DNA from: Azospirillum picis
GTDB lineage: Bacteria; Pseudomonadota; Alphaproteobacteria; Azospirillales; Azospirillaceae
Assembly: GCF_017876115.1 (NCBI RefSeq)
Contig: NZ_JAGINO010000026.1
Span: 38,748 to 102,747, forward strand
DNA: 64,000 nt
Direction: 5' to 3'
Part shown: positions 25,777 to 35,181 of the stretch, piece after piece
Layout: the number at the start of each line of letters is the position of its first letter
Position numbering within the stretch: position 1 is the first letter of the stretch
Notes under the pieces: generated by a model
Database searches by the model: none
What the model was told of the DNA's origin: nothing
The model's input: only the letters and a program-made list of their open reading frames with translations
Program-made: the position numbers and the translations under genes

Positions 25777-26694
25777 TCACGGCCGGCTTCTTCCCCCGAA
25801 GTCGCGCGTGAACACGAACTGCTCGAACGCCTGGATCGCCGGCGACGGATATGCGGTCTCCGGCGTATACAGATAGGCGGGCCACATCCGCCGGTTCCAA
25901 TCGGGCAGCACCTCGACCAGCCGCCCGTCGCGCAGATGCTCTTCGGCCACGAAATCGAGCAGCCGGACGATGCCGATATGGTTGAGCGCCGCCGCGACCA
26001 GCAGCGGTGCGTCGTTGACGACCAGCCCGCAGTCGGGCGCCACCGATCGGACGTCGCCGGAGCCGTTCTGGAAGTCCCAGCTATGCGGCTTGCCGGTCAG
26101 GTCGTCGAACAGGCGGATGCAGTTGTGATGGTCGACGATGCTTTCCGGCGTCGCCGGAACGCCATGCGCCTCGAGGTAGGCGGGAGTTGCGCAGGTGACC
26201 ACACGGCTTTGCAGAATCGCCCGTTTGTCGAGCCCGCGGGCGTCGGGTTCCCCGAAACGGATCGCCACGTCGACGCCTTCGACGAGCAGGTTGTCGATCC
26301 GGTCACGGACCAGCAGGTCGATCCGCAGTTGGGGATGTGCCGCCATCAGGTCCGGCAAGGCGGGAACCAGCAGGAACGGTCCGAACGCCGCGTCGGTCGA
26401 AACCCGCAGCCGCCCGCGCACTCCCTCGGTCGTGTCCGGCATGGCAATGGCGCCAAGCCTCTCCAACAGCGGTGTCACCTCTTCCAGGAAGCCGCGCCCC
26501 TGGTCGGTGAGCTTGAGCGCGCGGCTGGTCCGGTCGAACAGCCGCATGCCGGTCCGCTCCTCAAGACGGGCGATGGCTTTGCCGACGCCGGAGCGTGACA
26601 ACCCCACCTGGTCGGCGGCACGCGCGTAGCTCCCCGCTTTCGCCACCGCGACGAAAACGGTGATGCCGCCGATGATCCTGCCGTCGAAAACCAT
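25777..26694 (-). CDS. LysR-family regulator
   Basis: A 305-residue LysR regulator. The helix-turn-helix is at about residues 10-65 (FVAVAKAGSYARAADQVGLS, RSGVGKAIARLEER); the S-G-V in place of the common S-A-V is a mild variation. The effector domain follows (STDAAFGPFLLVPALPDLMAAHP). The start at 26694 (MVFDGRIIGG) is preferred over a 42-residue longer frame. It lies upstream of, and in the same direction as, the SnoaL and PaoABC-like genes, which it may control. Confidence 0.88.
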   Translation of the reverse strand: MVFDGRIIGGITVFVAVAKAGSYARAADQVGLSRSGVGKAIARLEERTGMRLFDRTSRALKLTDQGRGFLEEVTPLLERLGAIAMPDTTEGVRGRLRVSTDAAFGPFLLVPALPDLMAAHPQLRIDLLVRDRIDNLLVEGVDVAIRFGEPDARGLDKRAILQSRVVTCATPAYLEAHGVPATPESIVDHHNCIRLFDDLTGKPHSWDFQNGSGDVRSVAPDCGLVVNDAPLLVAAALNHIGIVRLLDFVAEEHLRDGRLVEVLPDWNRRMWPAYLYTPETAYPSPAIQAFEQFVFTRDFGGRSRP

Positions 26695-27053
26695 GATGTC
26701 GAGGTCTCCCCGTGGGCTGTTGCCAGGAGGGCGGCAGACGGTCCGGCATGGCGGGTTGCCGCGCATCAGCCCGTCCACCGGTCCGTTCCGCGGCTTCCGC
26801 TGCATGGCGGCGATCATCAACGAAGCGGCGGGATTATACCACTGCTTAAGCTTGGGCCTGCACGGGGCCGGGTTGATCCCTGCCGCTTGGTCGCGCGGCG
26901 TTCGTCATCGACGGCATCGCCTGCAAAACGATCGACCGCGGGGATTCGGCCAGCCAACGTCCGCCACCGGCAGCGCGCTGGCCGAGACGATCGACGCCTT
27001 GTAGGAGCCCGGCAGGGTCACCGTCTGCTAAATCCGGGTAAAGGCGGGACGAT
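26695..27053. other. Gene-free stretch, possible decayed gene
   Basis: No gene supported. A plus-strand frame closing with TAG at 27001-27003 ends shortly before a strong plus-direction terminator, although no intact plus-strand gene is present. It may be the tail of a gene lost by decay. I do not recognise the peptide. Confidence 0.35.
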
Positions 27054-27105
27054 CCTAGGGCCTGTCTGGTGCCTATTGAAGCACCGGACAGGCCCTAGGC
27101 TTTTT
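27054..27105 (+). terminator. Strong intrinsic terminator without a gene
   Basis: A 19-bp stem (27054-27072 with 27081-27099, one G-T pair) with an eight-base loop is followed by C and TTTTT (27101-27105). It points in the plus direction, yet the genes on both sides are on the minus strand. Read on the minus strand it lacks a T-run. Confidence 0.75.
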
Positions 27106-27144
27106 GTCTTCCGTATGAGTGACGTTTCAAGCGATACCGCTTGG

Positions 27145-29193
27145 TCACATCCCAACCTGCGGTGCGCGACCGGCGCCGGCGACCGGGTTGGTCAGCGAAC
27201 GATGATCAAAGACCATACGCGCCACGGAGCAGGCCGGCAGCTCGAGCTCCGACGGTGGCCAGACTTCGCCCTCTCCCGCCATCCATTGCGGGGCACGGCA
27301 GGCATCGGCGAAATCATGGCCGGTCAGCCTATGGAGCCTGCCGCCGCGAACGCCGGCGATGTCGATCCGGATCGGATCGGCCGTGAGATTGGCAAGCCAA
27401 AGCTCGAACGTCCCTTGCCCATCCGGCCGCTGCCATGCCAGGGCAACCGGCGCCGCCCCCGGCCCAGCGAAACGGCACTCGACCAGCGGGGCTCCACCGG
27501 CCGAGGCCAGTGCACGGATGATATGGTAAGCGGGATAGATTGCCGCCGGCTCTTGGTCGAACCAGGGCTGCGGCCACTCGCCGGGTTGATGGACGAAGCC
27601 GAATTCACCGGCTATGGCCCCGAGCGTGACGGACGCGGCGTCCTGACGCGCAAGCTCTGCGACGTAGCCCAGATACCAGCCGGCCGCGAACAGCCCGCGC
27701 TGGCGCGGATCCATGCGTGCCATCGGTATCCGGCCGTTGCCGGGGTTGTCGACCGGCCCGCGTCCGTAGGGGTTGTCGCGCATCCCGATGGCGGATGGGC
27801 CGATCCGGAGCGGCAGGCTGCCGCAAATGGACCGCGCCGTCTCCATGACGGCCGGCAGCGCACCCAGCGACTCGGCTATCGACCGCTCGTCGGCGGCGTG
27901 AACGATCGGGCTGGTGCAGAAGCTGACATAGTCGCAGCCCTCCACCGGCGGCCGGGCCCGGTTCAGTTCGGGGAAATAGGCATGGACCCCGCCGCCGACC
28001 GGCAGTCCCGGGAAGGCATGTCGCGCAGCCCGGTAAATGTCGGTGAATGATGGTCCGTCCGGCCAGGGGCCGGAGGGCTGATAGCTCCGGAGATAGGCTG
28101 CGGGCGCAACCGTCAGGCCGGCGACCGGAAGGCGGGCAGCATCGATGCGGGCGGCGACCTCTCCCAGCTCGGCATCGAGCGCCTCGCGGCAGGGCAAGGG
28201 CAGTTCGAGCAGCAGGTCCGCACCTGTCGCCTCGACCAGCCGCGCGAAGGCCGCCAATGTCTCATCGCCCGAGGTCAGCGGGTCGAACCGGCCGACGAGC
28301 AGCCGCACACCGGCATCGCGGATAAGGGGGGCACCCGCTTCCTGTGCCGGCAGGCGGAGCGTATCGATGCCCACACCCACCTGTGGCATCCTGGCCTTCA
28401 GCGCCTCCCCCAGCGACAGCCGAAGCAGGCCGTTCAGCGGCTCGGCGGCAGACAGCCCCCTGCCACCCGTGGCCTCTTCGCTGACGGTAAGCCTGACCGC
28501 CTGCTCCAGCCGCGTCCCGGCGGCCAGGACATAAGGCGTGGGCAGCGCCAGAGGCCGGACATAGGTCTTGAAGGAGGCGTCGGTCCAGTTCCTCTGGTCC
28601 TCCATCTCGAACACGTCGCCGTCCAGGCGGCAGAGGGCGCGAAGCCCCGGCGCCGGTTCATGCGCGAGGCTGCGGATCGAGAAGATCGGCTGGCCGGGGC
28701 TGACCAGCGCGGGAAAACAGCCGTCCTCCTCGCTGCCATCGGCGTGGCCGATCCTGACCGGCCGGCCGGCCACTCCCTCGATGGGATGCAGCACGACGAA
28801 GCCGGTGCGGCAGGTGACGACGTCGGTCTCGGCCGTGCCGGCGGCCTCGAAGACGAACTCGCCATCGGCCGAACCGCCGATCCGCACGTCGTACCGGAAG
28901 CGCTGCCCGTCAGCCTCCACCAGACCCTGGAACCTGGCTTCGAAACGGTCGGGTGCCTCCGTCACCTCCGGAGCGGAGAGTTGGGCGGAGTGCGTTCCCC
29001 AATGGGCGTCGCGAACGAGAAAGGCGACGCCGCGCAGGATCTCGACGTCATGCCACCGGATGGCGCGGACGGCTCCATCCTCCAGTTCGGCGCTGAGAGG
29101 GCCGGCCCGCAGGACACGGGGGCGCGACGGCGGGTGGGCTGTCCCATAGCACGCGATGGCATGGTGCGAGGTGGACGACGGACGGTCGAACAC
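27145..29193 (-). CDS. apnL: D-apionate lactonase-like protein ApnL
   Basis: A 682-residue protein with three parts: a beta-rich N-terminal domain (to about 270), a barrel-like middle domain (about 280-590), and a C-terminal beta domain. This layout fits D-apionate lactonase, which opens D-apionolactone to D-apionate. Assignment rests mainly on the neighbours (ApnO, OiaK, RuBisCO-like protein), which are the D-apionate genes described for proteobacteria. No catalytic residues could be confirmed by eye. The start is GTG at 29193 with AAGGA seven bases upstream. It is the last gene of the minus-strand cluster. Confidence 0.72.
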   Translation of the reverse strand: MFDRPSSTSHHAIACYGTAHPPSRPRVLRAGPLSAELEDGAVRAIRWHDVEILRGVAFLVRDAHWGTHSAQLSAPEVTEAPDRFEARFQGLVEADGQRFRYDVRIGGSADGEFVFEAAGTAETDVVTCRTGFVVLHPIEGVAGRPVRIGHADGSEEDGCFPALVSPGQPIFSIRSLAHEPAPGLRALCRLDGDVFEMEDQRNWTDASFKTYVRPLALPTPYVLAAGTRLEQAVRLTVSEEATGGRGLSAAEPLNGLLRLSLGEALKARMPQVGVGIDTLRLPAQEAGAPLIRDAGVRLLVGRFDPLTSGDETLAAFARLVEATGADLLLELPLPCREALDAELGEVAARIDAARLPVAGLTVAPAAYLRSYQPSGPWPDGPSFTDIYRAARHAFPGLPVGGGVHAYFPELNRARPPVEGCDYVSFCTSPIVHAADERSIAESLGALPAVMETARSICGSLPLRIGPSAIGMRDNPYGRGPVDNPGNGRIPMARMDPRQRGLFAAGWYLGYVAELARQDAASVTLGAIAGEFGFVHQPGEWPQPWFDQEPAAIYPAYHIIRALASAGGAPLVECRFAGPGAAPVALAWQRPDGQGTFELWLANLTADPIRIDIAGVRGGRLHRLTGHDFADACRAPQWMAGEGEVWPPSELELPACSVARMVFDHRSLTNPVAGAGRAPQVGM

Positions 29194-29231
29194 GACGGGT
29201 CCTTCCCTGTGATTTCCGGTGCCGTCAGGCG

Positions 29232-29990
29232 TCAGCCCCGCCCCTCGTCCCCATCCTGCTCCGCGGATGGCCCGGAGGCTTGGTCCTGAACCTGACGATA
29301 GAGGTGGTGGGCGCGTTTGAGATGGTCGGTCATCGCCTCGGCGGCGGCGTCGGGATCGCGTACGGCGATGCCGTCGAAGATGCGCTCATGCTCCTCGATG
29401 GTCAGCATCTCCATGCCCGGCGCCCGCAGCAGGTTGACGTAGTAGGCCGACATCCAGTCGAACATCGCCTGGGCGACGGCGGCATAGATGGGATTGCCGG
29501 AGATCGCGGCGATCTCGCGGTGGAACGCCATGTCCCGGGCCAGGAACTGCCCGCGGTCGTCCATGCTTTCCCGCTGTTCGTGCAGGCGCCAGCCCAGCCT
29601 GTCGATGTCGGCCTCGGTCGCCCGCTCGGCGGCGATGCGGACCATGCCGACCTCGAAGAACAGGCGCGCCTCCTTCAGATGCTCCAGGTTTTCCGGGGCG
29701 GTGGCCAGGAAATGCCGGGCCGATCCGCCGACCTGTTCGATCAGCTTCTCGGCGGTGACCGGCGTCACCCGTGCGCGCTCGCCGTGGGTGATGGAAACCA
29801 GCCCCATATGGGCCAGCGTCTGCATCGCCTCCCGGATCGCGGGACGCCCGACCTGGAACATCTCCATCAACTGCCGCTCGGAGGGAAGCTGGTCTCCGGG
29901 CGCATAATCTCCCGTCGAAATCCGCGCCAGGAGCCGGTCGAGGACCTCCTGCGAGAGCTTGCGGCGGGGAATCGGATCGATGGCGCTCAT
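29232..29990 (-). CDS. GntR-family (FadR subfamily) regulator
   Basis: A 252-residue GntR regulator with a winged helix at about 10-75 (DQLPSERQLMEMFQVGRPAIREAMQTL) and an all-helical FCD effector domain with the metal-type histidines. The N-terminal RRKLSQEVLDRLLARI resembles NanR. The start at 29990 fits; the longer frame has an unrelated proline/arginine-rich leader. It sits inside the apionate cluster. GGTATGA-type elements are found before it (30125-30140) and in the divergent promoter at 33792-33878, making it the likely local repressor. Confidence 0.88.
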   Translation of the reverse strand: MSAIDPIPRRKLSQEVLDRLLARISTGDYAPGDQLPSERQLMEMFQVGRPAIREAMQTLAHMGLVSITHGERARVTPVTAEKLIEQVGGSARHFLATAPENLEHLKEARLFFEVGMVRIAAERATEADIDRLGWRLHEQRESMDDRGQFLARDMAFHREIAAISGNPIYAAVAQAMFDWMSAYYVNLLRAPGMEMLTIEEHERIFDGIAVRDPDAAAEAMTDHLKRAHHLYRQVQDQASGPSAEQDGDEGRG

Positions 29991-30174
29991 GATCGACTCT
30001 GCTGTGGGACGTACCGGAAGGAGCCCCCGGCCGCGGGGGCCGGGGATCCGCCGAAGGCGCCGCCCACCGGTGTGCCTCCGTTTCCGGGTTCCGCGGCCGG
30101 CGGACGGAACCCGTGGAAGCATCCCGGTATGACGATCATGTCAGTATAGCGCAACGCCGCCGCGTCCGATGCCT
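29991..30174. promoter_or_regulatory. Gap before gntR with one operator-like site
   Basis: At 30125-30140 CGGTATGACGATCATG matches 14 of 16 bases of the site at 33863-33878. A TATACT lies at 30148-30143 on the minus strand as a possible -10 for gntR, so the site would overlap its start and allow autoregulation. The palindrome-like GC-rich segment at 30020-30110 has no coding content I can support. Confidence 0.5.
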
Positions 30175-31011
30175 TTAAGCGCAGATGTCCTTCACCGACT
30201 TCAGGACGGCCTCGCGGTCGAAGACGCGGCCGAGCCAGCCGTCGCGGAAGATCTCCGGCTTCGCCTTGTCGATGGCGTGCAGCGCGCCGTCGGAGAAGCG
30301 GCCCTCGGGGAAGATGTTGAAGGCGATGGCCAGTTCGATGTTCAGATGGCCCAGCATGAAGTCGATGGCCGCCTGGCGGGGAACGCCCCGGCGCTCCGCC
30401 TCGTCCACCGCCTCGCGCATCGCCAGCGACAGGGTGGCGCCGACCGTCTCCGACAGGGCGGGCTCCAGGAAGGCGAGCTGTTCCACGGTAACGCGGTGCG
30501 AGCGCATCACCGGCTTGTAGATGGTGCGGGAGATCTCCTCGCACAGGGCGTAATGCTCCTCCGGCCCCTGCATCAGCGCGCAGACGATGTGCTGCTTGGC
30601 GGCGATCCCGCCGAAGAAGTCGGACTTGGCCGAGGGCTCCACCTCGTCGTTGAAGATCGGCGGGTGGCAGGGATGGGTGACGAAATAGGTGACGTCCTTG
30701 CGCTCGGGAAGCAGCCCGGCATAGGGGGCGGCGGCGTCGAGCATGATGATGGCGGTGCCGGGCCGCACCCGGTCGATGAAGGAATGGGCGATCTTGCCGA
30801 TCAGGCGGTCGGGCACCGCCATCAGCACGACGTCGGCGTTGGCCAGCGCCTGCTCGCGGTCGACGCACTCGGCGCCGATGGCCGACTTGAGCCGGACCCG
30901 GCCCTCGTCGGAGATTTCCACATGGTCGACGGTGAAGCGCGAGCCGTGGAGGTTGGTGGCCAGCCGGACGCCCATCTTACCGCCGGCGCCGAGCAGAGCA
31001 ATCTTGGTCAT
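30175..31011 (-). CDS. apnO: D-apionate oxidoisomerase-like dehydrogenase ApnO
   Basis: A 278-residue NAD-dependent oxidoreductase. The Rossmann motif ALLGAGGKMG is at residues 5-14. A helical C-terminal domain of the 6-phosphogluconate dehydrogenase type follows, with a conserved THPCHPPIFNDE segment. ApnO converts D-apionate to 3-oxo-isoapionate. The assignment comes from overall features plus the neighbouring kinase and RuBisCO-like protein. It lies 25 bp after oiaK in the same operon. Confidence 0.8.
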   Translation of the reverse strand: MTKIALLGAGGKMGVRLATNLHGSRFTVDHVEISDEGRVRLKSAIGAECVDREQALANADVVLMAVPDRLIGKIAHSFIDRVRPGTAIIMLDAAAPYAGLLPERKDVTYFVTHPCHPPIFNDEVEPSAKSDFFGGIAAKQHIVCALMQGPEEHYALCEEISRTIYKPVMRSHRVTVEQLAFLEPALSETVGATLSLAMREAVDEAERRGVPRQAAIDFMLGHLNIELAIAFNIFPEGRFSDGALHAIDKAKPEIFRDGWLGRVFDREAVLKSVKDICA

Positions 31012-31036
31012 CTGTCTTCGATCCTTCTGGAAACGC

Positions 31037-32440
31037 TCAGTGAGTGGCAGCGCCGCGCTTGACCGCGGCGAAATAGTCGGGCGCGCCCATCTGGCCGCCC
31101 TTCAATGCGATCTCCAGCCCGTCATGGGCCGGCTCGTCGGAATGCGCCCGGCACAGCGGCGCCCCCGGCGCGATCGGCGCCAGCGCCGTCAGGGCGTGGA
31201 TGCCGAGCTGCATGGCCGCATGGCCGGAGGTGTCGCCGCCGGCGATGACGCCGCGCGTCAGTCCGGAGGTCCGCAACACCCGGGAGAGCAGGCGGCCCAG
31301 TCCGGCGCCGATCCGGTCGTTGACGTCGTCCGCCGCCAGTCCGTTCGAGGCGATGGCCTCGCGCAGGCCGGCGACGGCGGGGTCGTCCGGCCCCATGGCG
31401 GAGAAGACCAGCGGGTCGCGCCCCTGCCCGGCCGCCGCCAGCGCGGCATCGGCGGCGCGTCCCAGCTCCCGCTCCCACTCCGCCTCGTCGACGGCACGGG
31501 CGGCGTCGATGCGCAGGGGTGCAAAGCCGTTGTCGCCGGCGAACGCGATCTGCCCGGCGGTGACCGGCGCGCAGGAGCCGGAGACGCAGGCGATCCGCTC
31601 CGCGGACGGCGCGCGAAAGGGTTCCGTCGGCGGATCGATCAGGCCGGCAGCCTGCCAATGGGCGACCAGCGCATATTCGATCCCCTGCGAGCCGAGGGCG
31701 AACAGCCGTTCGCCGCGCCCTTCCCAGATCAGCCGGCCGGCCTCGCGCAGGGTTTCGGCATCGACGACGTCGAGCGCCACGATGGACGCTCCACGCGCCC
31801 GTTCGGCTGCGAGGGCCGCATCGGCGGCGCCGGTCTTCATGGCGACCAGATCGACCAGCCCCAGCGGCAACCGGGTCTGCCGGCCGATGTGCAGCCGCAC
31901 GTCCGCCTCGTCCATCGGAGTCACCGGATGGCGCGCCATGCTGGGATGCCGGTCGAGCCGATGGCGGACGCCGTCGGCCGCGACCGCGAAGAGGTTGCCG
32001 AACGCCTGATAGCGGGCGATGGCCGGGGCCGCCGCCACCAGCGGAATCCAGCCTCCACCGCCCTCACCGAGGATCGGCGCCGCCAGCTCCGCCGCCTTGC
32101 CGATCGACCCGATATGGGGAGCCGAATCGAGGGTCGAGCAGATCTTGTAGTGGGCGAGCGGCGCGCCCACCGCCGCCATCGCCCGGAACACCGGTGGAAG
32201 GTTGGCCTCCATCCACTCCGGCGCTTGCGACCGCGCCACCCCGGCGATGCCGACCGCCCGGTATCCGGCGAAGCGGGCCAGACGCTCCGGCGTCGGCACG
32301 TCGAGGAACAGAACGGTCGGCAGACCGGCGAAGCTCATCACCTCCATCACCGCGGCCGAGCCGGTATAGTCGTCGCCGTAATAGCTCAGCAGCAGCCCGT
32401 CGGGCAGCGGCGGTAATAATGCCAGGGAGGGCGCGCTCAT
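31037..32440 (-). CDS. oiaK: 3-oxo-isoapionate kinase-like protein OiaK (four-carbon acid sugar kinase family)
   Basis: A 467-residue member of the DUF1537 acid-sugar kinase family. The N-terminal substrate domain has YYGDDYTGSAAVMEV at about 20-34. The C-terminal nucleotide-binding domain has VSGSCAPVTAGQI and RGVIAGGDTSGHA. In the apionate pathway OiaK phosphorylates 3-oxo-isoapionate at position 4. Its ATG overlaps the stop of the RuBisCO-like gene (ATGA), which supports consecutive steps. Confidence 0.85.
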   Translation of the reverse strand: MSAPSLALLPPLPDGLLLSYYGDDYTGSAAVMEVMSFAGLPTVLFLDVPTPERLARFAGYRAVGIAGVARSQAPEWMEANLPPVFRAMAAVGAPLAHYKICSTLDSAPHIGSIGKAAELAAPILGEGGGGWIPLVAAAPAIARYQAFGNLFAVAADGVRHRLDRHPSMARHPVTPMDEADVRLHIGRQTRLPLGLVDLVAMKTGAADAALAAERARGASIVALDVVDAETLREAGRLIWEGRGERLFALGSQGIEYALVAHWQAAGLIDPPTEPFRAPSAERIACVSGSCAPVTAGQIAFAGDNGFAPLRIDAARAVDEAEWERELGRAADAALAAAGQGRDPLVFSAMGPDDPAVAGLREAIASNGLAADDVNDRIGAGLGRLLSRVLRTSGLTRGVIAGGDTSGHAAMQLGIHALTALAPIAPGAPLCRAHSDEPAHDGLEIALKGGQMGAPDYFAAVKRGAATH

Positions 32441-33711
32441 GCGTAGGCCTCGATGGCCTTGGCGAGCGCCGGGCGGGTCTTCGCATGCTCGGCGAGCGGG
32501 ATGCCGGCCAGCGCCGCGTCCCAGGACTCGCGCAGGCTGGCGACGCCGGCCGCCGGGCCGTCGGGATGGCCCATGATCCCGCCGCCGGCGGCGTAGATCA
32601 GGTCGGCGCTTCCCAGCGCCGCGTAGGTGTCCGGCGCCTGACGGGCCGACTGGCCGGAGGAGAAGACCGGCATGACGGTGCAGGGCTTGCTGTCGAACAT
32701 CGGGGTCAGGCAACTGCGGGCCGACGCAATGACGCTGTCGTCCGGCTCGCAGAACTTGTTGCGCAGCCCGTTGACATGCATGTGGTCGGCACCGGCCAGC
32801 CGCCAGATCTTCTGCCACGCCACATAGGACCAGCCGAGCGACGGTTCCCGCGACAGGTAGCCCCAGCCGTTGCGGTGGGCATGGATGGGAAGCTGGCTGA
32901 AGCGGCCGAGCTCGATCATCCCGGCAAGGCCGACCGAATTCAGGCTCGCCATCACGCAGGTGCCGCCGAGCGACAGCACGAGGTCGTGGCGGCGCCGCAT
33001 CTGGTCGAGGTCGCCGGTGATGTTGAAGGCGTACATCACCTTCCTGCCGGTGCGGTCGGCCTGTTCGTTCACCACCCGCATCACCGCGCGGGCCCGCTCG
33101 TCGAAGGGACAGTGCGGGCCGTCGGCCTGCAGCTCGTCATCCTTGATGAAGTCGATTCCGGCCGCGCACAGCGTCCGGGCCGCCTCGGCGGTGTCCTGCG
33201 GGCCCAGCCCGACGCTCGGCTTGATGATGGTGCCGATCAGCGGGCCATGCTCCACCCCGGCCAGCCGGCGGGTGCCGGCGATGCCGAAACGCGGCCCGGG
33301 ATAGGCGGCGGCGAACGCCTCGGGCATGGTGATGTCGAGGATGCGCAGACCGCTGAAGGGGCGCAGCTCGAACAGGTTGCCGGCAACGGTCGCCAGCAGG
33401 TTCGGCAGGGACGGGCCGCAATTCTCCAGCGACCATGACAGCACCACTTCGGCCCGGCGCCACAGCGGGTCGCCGCCGCCCGCCGCCCCGGCGCGCGGCA
33501 CTCCGGCGCCCGGCAGCGACGGCGTGCCGACCGGTTCCAGCTCGGTCACCCGTTCGATGTGCGCGCCATAGGCGTCGCGCATGGCGTCGGTTTCACCGGG
33601 AAGGCGGATGAAGGTCCCGGTCGATTGCTCGCCGGCCATGGTCTCGATCGCCTCCATCAGGGGATAAGCGGTCTCGATCCGATAGGTCGCGGTGATGCGA
33701 TGCGCAGACAT
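32437..33711 (-). CDS. RuBisCO-like protein, OiaX/OiaC type
   Basis: A 424-residue form IV RuBisCO-like protein. It keeps the active-site lysine in GTIIKPSVGLG (K164) and the carbamylation/metal triad K190-x-D192-E193 (DFIKDDE). The loop-6 lysine region of true RuBisCO is replaced by DHMHVNGLRNKF, so CO2 fixation is not expected. With OiaK next door it should be OiaX, which yields 3-phosphoglycerate and glycolate, or OiaC, a decarboxylase; I cannot tell which. The start at 33711 has AGGTGAG upstream. It is first in the minus-strand operon. Confidence 0.85.
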   Translation of the reverse strand: MSAHRITATYRIETAYPLMEAIETMAGEQSTGTFIRLPGETDAMRDAYGAHIERVTELEPVGTPSLPGAGVPRAGAAGGGDPLWRRAEVVLSWSLENCGPSLPNLLATVAGNLFELRPFSGLRILDITMPEAFAAAYPGPRFGIAGTRRLAGVEHGPLIGTIIKPSVGLGPQDTAEAARTLCAAGIDFIKDDELQADGPHCPFDERARAVMRVVNEQADRTGRKVMYAFNITGDLDQMRRRHDLVLSLGGTCVMASLNSVGLAGMIELGRFSQLPIHAHRNGWGYLSREPSLGWSYVAWQKIWRLAGADHMHVNGLRNKFCEPDDSVIASARSCLTPMFDSKPCTVMPVFSSGQSARQAPDTYAALGSADLIYAAGGGIMGHPDGPAAGVASLRESWDAALAGIPLAEHAKTRPALAKAIEAYA

Positions 33712-33791
33712 CGTGCGTCTCACCTGTCTTTAGGGATTCTTCGGACTTGCCGCGGCAGGCAGGGCATGGGCTTCATGCGGCTCCGATATAC

Positions 33792-33878
33792 TCATCATAC
33801 CAGTATGCCAGTTGGAGGCAACACAATCTTTTTTAAAAATGATCTTGCACACGGACGATAACTGGTATGATGATCGTG
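33792..33878. promoter_or_regulatory. Mirror-image divergent promoters with GntR-type operators
   Basis: TCATCATACCAGT (33792-33804) and its exact reverse complement ACTGGTATGATGA (33861-33873) face in opposite directions. Each contains an extended -10 (TGG-TATGAT). A TTGCCT (33821-33816, minus) lies 16 bases from one and a TTGCAC (33845-33850, plus) 15 bases from the other. The plus copy continues as GATCGTG, matching the site before gntR. I read this as paired promoters whose -10 regions are overlapped by the same regulator's sites. Confidence 0.65.
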
Positions 33879-34033
33879 CCGTATCCAGCCGCTGCCGGAG
33901 CCTGTCCGGCAGGCGCGCCGTTCGCGATCCGCCTTCCACAACCCGTTGTGATGGCAGGTTGCGGAGCCACCCGAACGGGTGCGTGGCTGCCAGGTTTCAT
34001 GCGAACCCACTGCAAAAACACCGGGAGGAGTTG

Positions 34034-35152
34034 ATGATGGAACGCCGACTGACTGGGACCGCCTCGCGGCCTGGCCTCACCCCGCCGCTCACCTCCCGGC
34101 TGATGGTCGCGCTGCCGGTGGCGGCGGCCTCCCTGGCCGGCGCGCTGCTCTCCGCCATGCCGGAGGCGCTGGCCGCCTCCGACAAACCGGTAATCGCGCT
34201 GTCGAACTCCTATTACGGCAACACCTGGCGCCGGCAGATGGTGGAGTCCTTCGAAGCCGCGGCCACGCAGGCCAAGCAGGAGGGCAAGATCGCCGACTTC
34301 ATCGTCGCCAACGGCGACGGCTCGACCAACCAGCAGATGAGCCAGATGGGCGATCTGATCCTGCGCAAGGTCGATGTGATCGCCATCGACGCCGCGTCCG
34401 AAACCGCGCTGAACGGCGTCATCCAGAAGGCCTGCAAGGCCGGCATCACCGTCGTTGCCTTCGATTCCCTGGTGTCGGCACCCTGCGCCTACACGCTGGG
34501 CTTCGATTTCCGGAAGTATCAGGCCGACATGGCGACCGAGATCGCCAAGCGCCTGAACGGCCGCGGCAACGTCATCATCGTCCGCGGCGTCAAGGGATCG
34601 GCGCCCGACAACGAGATGTACGGCGGCCAGATGGAGGCGCTGAAGAACTTCCCCGACATCAAGGTCGTCGCCACCGTCTATGGCCAGGCCACGACCGCGA
34701 CCGCGCAGTCCGCCGTCGCCAACGTCCTGCCGAGCCTTCCCAAGGTGGATGCGGTGATCGGCCAGGGCGGCGGCGACGATTTCGGCATCGCCCAGGCCTT
34801 CGAGCAGTATGGCGGCGACTATGAGAAGAAGCCGCCGATCATCAGCGGCGGCGGCAGCTCCAACTTCATCCAGTGGTGGGCGACCCAGAAGGAGAAGTCC
34901 GGCTACTCGACCATCTCGATGAACTCGGCTCCGGGCATCGGCAGCGCCGCCTTCTGGCTCGCCTACGAGATCGCCAAGGGCGCCAAGCCGGCGAAGGCGC
35001 TGACCATGCCGGTCACGGTGGTCGACGAGACCAACCTGAACGATTTCCGGTCGATCCCGTCCGGCACCATCGTCAGCCCCACCTACAGCCAGGACTGGGT
35101 GAAGAAGACCCTGCTCGGCCCCGGTGACCAGACCCAGGCGCAGGCCAAGTAA
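34034..35152 (+). CDS. Periplasmic sugar-binding protein of an RbsB-type ABC transporter
   Basis: A 372-residue substrate-binding protein with a long signal peptide ending near AALAA-SDKPV (about residue 48). A type I periplasmic binding fold of the ribose-binding class follows (VIALSNSYYGNTWRRQM, DLILRKVDVIAIDAASETALNGVIQKACKAGITVVAFD). GGAGGAG precedes the tandem ATGs at 34034/34037. It is the first gene of the transporter operon divergent from the RuBisCO-like gene; apiose or a related branched sugar is the inferred cargo. Confidence 0.88.
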   Translation: MMERRLTGTASRPGLTPPLTSRLMVALPVAAASLAGALLSAMPEALAASDKPVIALSNSYYGNTWRRQMVESFEAAATQAKQEGKIADFIVANGDGSTNQQMSQMGDLILRKVDVIAIDAASETALNGVIQKACKAGITVVAFDSLVSAPCAYTLGFDFRKYQADMATEIAKRLNGRGNVIIVRGVKGSAPDNEMYGGQMEALKNFPDIKVVATVYGQATTATAQSAVANVLPSLPKVDAVIGQGGGDDFGIAQAFEQYGGDYEKKPPIISGGGSSNFIQWWATQKEKSGYSTISMNSAPGIGSAAFWLAYEIAKGAKPAKALTMPVTVVDETNLNDFRSIPSGTIVSPTYSQDWVKKTLLGPGDQTQAQAK

Positions 35153-35181
35153 AATCGGCCGCTCCCGCGGGGACAGCCGTC

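Noticed and set aside
32437..33711. True CO2-fixing RuBisCO next to a CO-oxidation locus
   Set aside because: Loop-6 and other substrate residues are changed and the neighbours are DUF1537 kinase and ApnO-like genes; it is a form IV RuBisCO-like protein.
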